A DNA stretch of 64,000 bases from Nymphaea colorata (taxonomy: Eukaryota; Streptophyta; Magnoliopsida; Nymphaeales; Nymphaeaceae): assembly GCF_008831285.2 (NCBI RefSeq), contig NC_045138.2:43889115-43953114 (forward strand), written 5' to 3'. Positions 24,101-33,100 of the stretch are shown here, piece after piece. Under the pieces are notes generated by a model. The model worked only from the letters and a program-made list of their open reading frames with translations, was not told where the DNA came from and ran no database searches. The translations under genes and the position numbers were made by a program. The number at the start of each line of letters is the position of its first letter. The stretch's first letter is position 1.

Positions 24101-27100
24101 TCCTGGACTGAAGCACAATGGTTTTGTGTTTGTGAAGATACGAGGAGGGTTCCATGAGATCAGGAATGCTGTAAGCATGATCTTATTCTTGTATCTACTG
24201 TTGCATGCATTTATTTAGGAGGCTATTTGTCAGAGAACATGACTATATATTGCTACTGCAGATAAGTGATATAGTTGCAATTTCTAGACTTCTTAATGCT
24301 GCTCTAGTTATTCCAGAGCTTCAATCGACCACAAGCTCCAAAGGAGTAAGGTGATTTTCATTTTTGGTTTATGAAATTTGATAGGCAGGCATAGTTCTCT
24401 CTTTTTTAGTTTTCAATTTTTTACGTTTAATGCTTTTGCAGCTCTGGTTTTAAAAGCTTCAACTACCTTTATGATGAGGATCATTTTGTAGCAGCATTGG
24501 CAAAAGATGTGATGGTTGTGAAAACCCTTCCTAAACAGCTGAAAGTTGCAAAGAAAAATAATGATGTGCCTGTGTTTACAGTTCGCTTTTCAACGTCACC
24601 AGATTTTTACCTTAAGTCTGTTCTTCCGATGCTAAAGCAGCACAGAGTTGTGGAAATACTTGTTCCAGATGGTGGGTGCTTGCAGGTGCGCAAAGTTATT
24701 TGTCATAAAGTAATGTGTATATCTACATCTATATGTGTGCATGCTTGTGGCTCTGGACTTTCTTCCTTTGCTTCCTTGCAGCTGAATTGCATAGTCCGGC
24801 CTAAAATAATAAATAGCAGATGCTAACGGAGTTGGTGGACAATTAAGTCTATAAGCATGTTCAGTTTTTCCACAAAGCCAATCCATTCAGGGTAGAGCCC
24901 GACCACTAAAAGAGGCATGCATGACAGCATACATCCCAAATAGATGACGGCCTTTCTGCCTTCTTTCAATTAAAGATTTACCTAAGTTCCCTCTGCTTTT
25001 CTAAATTTCTAGCTCCATCTAATAGGCAACTGGTATCTGAACTTCAGACACTTTGCTTCCATGCTCCTATGAATTAATCATCTACCCCACTACCCTGCTT
25101 GATTTGATCCATTTTGCTGTTAATCCAGTCAGAATCAATGTGGATAAGTGCCTATATGCAATTCAGCTGTTCTTGAATAAATTTTGGCAACGTCTTGTAA
25201 AAAGTTGCCATAGTTCATTTATTGTTAAATTATGTTGTTGCTGAAGAAATAATTGTGGCATAACCAAGTCCACCTGTTTTTCGATTCTTTTACAGATTCT
25301 CTCAAATTCGCTACCTTATTGTACATTGGTTATTTAATTTCAGCTACTTTGGTAAGGAGATATTATTCAGTATTTGTTGCTTTTGTGCTTAAATAGGTTC
25401 AGCACATTCACCAAAGATACTATCTTTGGATGAGGTGTTGAGTGTTGAAAGAATCAGGGACATTACATGTTGATGTTTTTCTCTTTAAAACTAATTTTGC
25501 AAAATTCTCTGTGAAGGAACAACTTTTCATATATCCCAAGATAAGTCATTACTGAGAATAGCTGGTCTCTGTGCACCAAATTTAGAAGTAAATGTACTTG
25601 CTTATTTATTTCTAGCCACTGATTATTATTTCTGTAGATTTGTTCACTATTTCTGTTAGCAAGTTAAAAATGCTTCTGATTCTCTGAATAGCTTATTGGT
25701 TATCTGAAGTAAATAATTTTTTTTTACTGCATTTGTCACCAAGCCAGGCTCTTCTTCCACCTGTTTTTGAAGAATACCAAAGATTAAGATGTAGAGTTGC
25801 ATTCCATGCCCTTCGATTTCGTCGTGAAGTTCAAGAACTTGGTACCAAAATAGTACGTAGGTAGGTATATCAGAGTGATCTTCTCACCAAGGTTCAGCGT
25901 AGTGTTTTCTTACTGGCTAATGTGCTCTGTCAAACCATTTCAGGTTACAATCTTCAGGGAGGCCGTTTATTGTATTTGATCCTGGATTGACCAAAGATGC
26001 TTTAGCTTATCATGGTTGTGCTGAACAGTTCCAGGCATGTGGCTATTACTGTTGAATTATCATGTGTATTGTGATATGTTTTGTCAGTCATCTGACTTGT
26101 GACAAGCAAATTAATGATTTCCCAATAATGCCATTGAGAATCTATTCCTGTCTCATGGTTTAAGTTTGTAACAGTGTCCTGATTGCACTTACAAAAGGCA
26201 TGGAAACCATTTAATATTATTCTCTAATTTAGTTGGGATGTTTCTCAAAGTTTCTAGGAGGGAAGATAAAAAATTTTTGCTTTTCTTAAATCTTAATAAC
26301 TTCTTTCATTGTTAGGATGTGCACACTGAATTAATGCAGCATAAAAGGAAATGGATGATCAAGCATGGGGTCATCAAGGGAAACCTTTCTGTAGATTCTG
26401 TGCAACGGCATCTGAATGGCACATGTCCTTTGATGCCAGAAGAGGTAAGCAACCTGATAAGAAACATGAGACTAAGTTCAGAAAAATTGTCTTTTTCTTG
26501 TTGACATTCTTGATTTTTCTTTTGCAGATTGGTATTGTTCTTCGTGCATTTGGGTATCCACAGGATACAATAATATATGTTGCTGAAGGAGAATTATTTG
26601 GTGGCCAGAGATTGATGATTCCTTTACATTCCATGTTTGATAATGTTGTTGACAGGACTTCCCTCACTACTATCAAAGAATTGACTGCTATATATGGCCA
26701 TGAGGATTTCTCAGGTTCCTTGTCTCATCCTCTGCCTCCAGTAGTTTCAGAGGAAATGAGGATTGCTGCCTGGAAAAAATCTGGTCCACGCCCATGGCCT
26801 CTTCCTCCACCACCATCAAGGCTCAAATATCAATATAATAGTGAAGGATGGTGGGGCTGGGTTGCTCAAAGTGAGAGGGAACCACAACCAACAATCATGG
26901 AGCTGAGAACACAAGCTCACAAGCTGCTGTGGGATGCCATTGATTACATAGTCTCTATTGAAGCAGATGCCTTCATCCCTGGTTTTGATCGCGATGGCAT
27001 GGGACACCCTAATTTTGCAAGCTTGGTTATGGGTCACAGACTTTATCTGAATGCTGCGACAAAAACATTTCATCCAGATAGGTAATTTCCCCAATTATCT

Positions 27101-30100
27101 ACTATCTTGTAATGATCATGAGCAGGATTTCTGATTCCAAACAAGTCAAAACTGGAGAGAAGATACATAGTGAGTTGAATCCAGAATGAATTGGTAAAAA
27201 TCTGTAGCAATATGAACAGCATATTGGTTTTGTCCAGAACAATATACATAGTGTAACCTAAGGTACCATATCTTCAAACTGTTCTACTGTGTTAAATAAA
27301 CTTTTTTAAATAAAAAATTTTAAAAATTTAGAAACATATGAAAGAGATGGTCTGTTAAAAACTACGTTATCTATGGAATGAAATCACAAGTTCACATTGA
27401 GATGGCCACATATTGTTTTTTCATGTATGACGGACTCCTTGAAGTATTGAATATATCAATGTTCAAAACTTCAAAACTTATTTTGCTGGTTAGAAATGGG
27501 ATCCTACACAGGAAACAACACAAGCCCTACTTTTGGTGCATGCAATCATCCTTAAATTTTGTCTTTAACTTTACATGTGAAAGTAGCCAAAAGGAGTTTT
27601 AAGTGCAGGCTAAAAACATTTCTTCTATGTTGTTAACATATCATGTGTAGGGAACCGGGTCTGGATCCAGACCCGGTCCCATGGGCACGGGTACCGAGAG
27701 TGGCTCGGTACCCTAGGCGTTTTTCCTTCTTATTTAATCCCACTTATAGTGTAATTGTTGATTAAGTGGAATAACATTTTCTCTCTCCTAGGGTTGCGGT
27801 TGTGCACCTAGGTTAGAGCTTCTCCGTGGTTTTTCACCTCTCTTTGAGGTTTTCCACGTATATTGTGTGTTCCTTCTCTTTCTCTCCATCTTGGTGTGTG
27901 TTTCTACATGGTATCAGAGCCAACGCGTGAGAGATCGTTGGTGTGATAGTCGTGTTTCCGCCGTTTCTTTGCCGCTGTTGTTTCCGCCGTTTTTTTTTCT
28001 CTGCCGCTGCTGCGCCGTTGCTCTCTGCTGCGCCGCCGCCGTCCAGCGCTGCCAGCTGCGCCGCCACCGTCCAGCGCTGCCAGCTGCGCCGCCATCGTCC
28101 AGCGCGGTTGTTCTCTGCTGCGTTGCCGCTGTCCAGCGCCGCCGTCGCCCGCTTCAGCGCCGCCGCCGTCCCGCGCCACCGCTGCCCACCGCCGTCGCTC
28201 TCTCCCGCACCGCCGCCGTCCAGCGCCGCTGTCTCTTGTTTGTCGTCTCTGGTGCTGGGTATTCTTTCTCCTTGGTGATTGTGATGGCCGAGGAGATGTC
28301 CCTCAAGATCGATGATGCCCTAGACTCGGGCAGCAATACCAAGAGCGAGATCTTGCCTGTTCAAGTCACCTCCATCCGGCTGAACAAGGATAACTATCTC
28401 TCTTGGTCGGCTGCCCTAGAAATTGGGATAACCAGTCGTGGTCGCCTGCCCTACATTACTGGGGAGAAGCCTGCACCTTCAAAAACCGATCCGCGATGGG
28501 CTACTTGGACGTTGGAAGATAGTCAGGTTAAAGTATGGATTATTAGTTCTGTTTCTGCAGATATTCAGCCTTTGATCTTGCGTAAATCGACTGCCTACGA
28601 CATGTGGACTGTGCTTGCACGGATGTATGGCCGTAAGAAGAGAGTATTGCGTACGTACCAAATCAAACGTAGGCCGCTTTCTTTGCAGTCCTAAAGACTA
28701 AGTGGGAGGAACTTGACTACCAGGTGAATGATGACTGACACTGTGGGTCTGATCATGCCTTGTACTGGGACAAAGAATGGATGGATCGGACGTTTCTTTT
28801 CCTCGGAGGCTTACGCGATGAATTTGAATCCATTAGGAGCCAAATTCTCAATTGTGACGAGGTCCCCGGAATTGAAGAGGTGTATGCCTGTGTGGAATCT
28901 GAGGAACAGCGTCGACAGGTGATGCATATTGACACCAGTCAGGGGAGTTCTCCTTCAGCCTTTGTTAGTCGTGCTTCTGGGATTGGACAGCGTCCTGTTC
29001 GGCGGTGTAGCCATTGCAACAAATCAGGACATTCTGTTGATTTTTGTTGGGATCTTCATCCTCAGAGGCGGCTTGTCCGGGGTCGTCCTCCTTCTAGCCG
29101 CCGGAGTCCTTCTGTGCCTGAGCCTAGTCAGAGTAGTCCTTCAAATGTTGCCAAATCTAAGCTTTCCTCCGATCAAATCAAAGAACTGCAAGCGTATATC
29201 AGCTGGCTGTCTACTACTCAGGAGGATACTTCCACGTCTGAGGGGGCTAAGTTAGCCCAAGCTCTCGTGGCCACTAGTGACCAAGGTAATTCCTCACATG
29301 GTGATTGGATTGTTGACAGTGGTGCTACGCATCATATGACAGGGGACCCTAAGATGTTCCAAGAATACAAATTGTCTTCGGGGCAGCAACGTGTATCTAT
29401 GGCTGATGGTTCTTCTATCTCTGTGGCTGGGAAAGGGAGTTTGTCCTTGTTAAATAAATACTGTCTTCATAATGCTCTTCATGTTCCCAATATTCCTGTG
29501 AATTTGTTATCTGTCAGCAGTATTACTAAAGAGCTCAACTGTAATCTGATCTTTTCTGCTAATCGGTGTTTTCTGGAGGACTTGGTGACGGGGCAGAAGA
29601 TTGAGATTGGTTCGGCTATTGATGGACTCTACAGACTGCCTGTGCAGGTTGCGTCCGCTCTTATTTCAGCCACTAGTGGACAGTTGTCAGGCATGGAAGA
29701 CAGATCTACTATTATGCGATGGCACGAGTGGCTTGGTCATCTTCCGTTTCCATTGATTAAGAAGTTGTTTCCTAGTTTGTTTCATTCTGTTTCCATGGAC
29801 TCCTTCACCTGTGAAGTGTGTCAGTTGGCTAAACATGTTAGGGCCTCGTACCCTATTTCATTCAATAAAACCACTCGTCCATTTGCTTTGGTTCATTCTG
29901 ATGTTTGGGGTCCTTCGGGAGTACCCACTTGTCGTGGTTTTCATTACTTTATGACCCTTATTGATGATTACTCCCGTTGTACGTTCGTGTATCTGTTGAA
30001 AGAACGTAGTGAAGTTCCCGTTATTGTCAAAAATTTTGTGGTCTTTGTTGAGACTCAGTTTCAGACGTCTGTCCAAGCTTTTCGCACCGATAATGCTAGA

Positions 30101-33100
30101 GAGTATGTTTCTCAATCCCTAGATGATTTCTTGAAGAGCAAGGGTATTGTCCATGAAACGTCATGTAGTTACACACCTCCCCAAAATGGCGTGGCTGAAC
30201 GGAAGAATCGCCATTTGCTTGATGTTACCCGGGCTCTTCTGTTCCATCGACAGGTTCCCAAGCGCTACTGGGGTGATGCGCTTCTCACTAGTGCCCACCT
30301 TATCAACCGTATGCCTACCCGTGTGTTGCAGGGCCATTCCCCGTACTCTATGCTTTGGCCTACTCAGAATCCCTGGCCTCTTACTCCTCGGGTGTTCGGG
30401 TGTGTCTGTTTTGTTCATGACCATAGTCCCACCCTCAAGAAACTTGATCATCGGTCTGTCAAGGCTGCCTTCTTGGGGTATTCCTCCACTCAGAAGGGAT
30501 ACAAATGTGTTGATCCTACCACCTTTATAGTCTATGTTTCCCGGGACGTCACCTTCCATGAACATGAGGCATACTTTCATGTGAATCCTCTTCAGGGGGA
30601 GTATCTAGGACACAGTAGTGAAGAGTATTCCTCAAATCAGTTGATTCAGTTTACGGATTTCTTGGATTACAAGGCCAGTGACAGTGTGGCAGACACAGTC
30701 AGAGATGATAGAGACCGTCACATGGACGAGGGTCTTGTTGATAATCAGCCTACAGCCCGTGATCATTTGTTTGGCCAGGTGTACAGAAGGAAGAAGACAG
30801 ATGTGATTGAAAATGTTGATGTAACCAATCCCAATCCTGTGAGCTCCCCGGATGACCCAAGTCTAATCAATGAAGAGCTTCCTATAGCCCTGCGCAAGGG
30901 CACCAGGTCTTGCACTTCTCATCCTATTCAGAGATTTGTCTCTTATGCGAAATTGAGTAAGAATTACAAATGCTTTATAACATCCTTGTCTAAGTCTGTT
31001 ATTCCCAGGTGTGTGGAAGATGCTAGAGAGGATCCTAAATGGCTACAGGCCATGACAGAGGAGATGAATGCCTTGGCAAAGAATGACACTTGGGAAGTTG
31101 TGGATATTCCCAAAGGGACTCATTTAGTTGGTTCAAAGTGGGTGTTCAATGTGAAGTACAAACCAGATGGTACTGTGGAAAGGTATAAGGCTCGGTTTGT
31201 TGCAAAGGGGTTCAGTCAGAAATATAGTATTGATTATCTTGAAACCTTTGCCCCTGTTGCCAAACTGAAAACTGTGAGGGTCATATTAGCACTTGCCGTG
31301 AAAAAGGGGTGGAGCATGGATCAACTTGATGTTAAGAACGCATTCTTGAATGGCAATCTAGAAGAAGAGGTCTATATGAGTATGCCTCCTGGATATGTTC
31401 AAAGCGGAAAATGCTGTCATCTTAAGAAAGCCTTGTATGGATTAAAGCAGTCTCCTAGAGCATGGTTTGAAAGACTGAGGATAGTGATGAAGACAAATGG
31501 ATACAAACAGGGAAATGGTGATCACACCCTATTCATTAAGCAGAGAGATGGTCTGGTGAGTCTTCTTCTTGTGTATGTTGATGATATGATAGTCACAGGT
31601 GACGATGAAGAAGAGAAAAAGAAGATGAAGGAGAGGTTAGCTGCTGAATTTGATCTTAAAGATTTAGGTAAACTAAGGTACTTTCTGGGGATAGAGATTG
31701 CTCGGTCAGAGACAGGGCTGGTTATGGGCCAAAGGAAATACACTCTGGATCTTCTAAAGGAGACAGACAAACTTGGATGCAGACCCTTTCAAACTCCAAT
31801 GGAGTCTGGTACAAAGATAAGCATCAAAACTGACAACATCCTAGATGAGGAAGGAAAAGGGCGGTATCAGAGGCTGGTTGGTAAGCTCATCTATCTTACT
31901 CTTACTCGCCCTGATATTACTTATGCTGTGAATGTGTTGAGTCAGTTTATGCATGCTCCTACTGATTGTCACTGGAAGAGTGCAGAAAGAGTGTTAGGGT
32001 ACCTAAAGAATGACCCAGGAAAAGGATTACTCTATACTCAGCAAGACCAACTTAATATTGAAGGATACTCTGACGCAGATTGGGCCGGATGTACTGATAC
32101 TAGGAGGTCTACCACAGGGTACTGCATCTTTCTGGGAGGTAACCTGGTTGTATGGAGAAGTAAGAGGCATAAAGTTTGCTCTAGATCCAGTGCTGAGGCT
32201 GAATACAGGGCTGTGGCTATGGGAGTTACAGAAATGTTATGGTTAAAGATTCTCCTAGCAGATATTGGTGTTGAAACAGAAGAGAAGATGAGGATGTACT
32301 GCGACAACAAGTCTGCAATTAATCTTGCGAATAATCCCGTTTTGCATGACAGAACTAAACATGTGGAGATTGATCGCCACTTCATACGGGAACGCATAGA
32401 TTCAAAGGAGTTGATCCTACCTTATAAGAAGTCTGAAGATCAAATTGCAGATGTTCTAACCAAAGCCTTATGTACATCTCAATTCGAGAAAAATGTAAGC
32501 AAGCTAGGCATGTTTGACATGTATGCCAAGCTTGAGGGGGAGTGTTAACATATCATGTGTAGGGAACCGGGTCTGGATCCAGACCCGGTCCCATGGGCAC
32601 GGGTACCGAGAGTGGCTCGGTACCCTAGGCGTTTTTTCCTCTTATTTAATCCCACTTATAGTGTAATTGTTGATTAAGTGGAATAACATTTTCTCTCTCC
32701 TAGGGTTGCGGTTGTGCACCTAGGTTAGAGCTTCTCCGTGGTTTTTCACCTCTCTTTGAGGTTTTCCACGTATATTGTGTGTTCCTTCTCTTTCTCTCCA
32801 TCTTGGTGTGTGTTTCTACATATGTCACATAGGTACGGGTACGGGTGCCGGTGCGGGTACGGACCATTTTTAAAAAACTTGGGTGCGGGGGGGTACGGCC
32901 GTACACACACATGCACATATACATATATACAAACAGAAATTATTTATAATTCATAATCCAAAATTTATGAGTCTTGATTCTCATTCTCCTCAGTCACATA
33001 AAGTACCACCTGAATAATAAGATGTAGGAATGAATTGACGAGAGACTAAGGGGCGAACAAGGAACTAGATACAGAAGCTCTACAAAAGTAAGTACGGTCA

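Larger units (their letters stand above)
27631..32820 (+). mobile_element. Copia-2: complete Ty1/copia element, young, inside a MULE-like terminal repeat
   Basis: 5190 bp with 278-bp LTRs (27631-27908 and 32543-32820) that differ at about two positions. It is flanked by the TATGT duplication (27626-27630 and 32821-32825). The primer site TGGTATCAGAGCC is at 27909-27921 and the polypurine tract GAGGGGGAG is at 32534-32542. The pol frame is a single uninterrupted reading frame with all domains; gag is broken. It interrupts the first bases of MULE-like copy B within intron 9, in the same orientation as the host gene. Confidence 0.96.

Noticed and set aside
26035-26042. Using the GT inside GCATGTGG as the intron 7 donor
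   Set aside because: It adds four bases and destroys the frame into exon 8; the GC donor gives perfect phase.
27834-28342. Overlapping frames on both strands rich in Ala, Arg and Ser
   Set aside because: They arise from the GTCCAGCGC repeats of the Copia-2 leader; the true gag start is the ATG at 28284.
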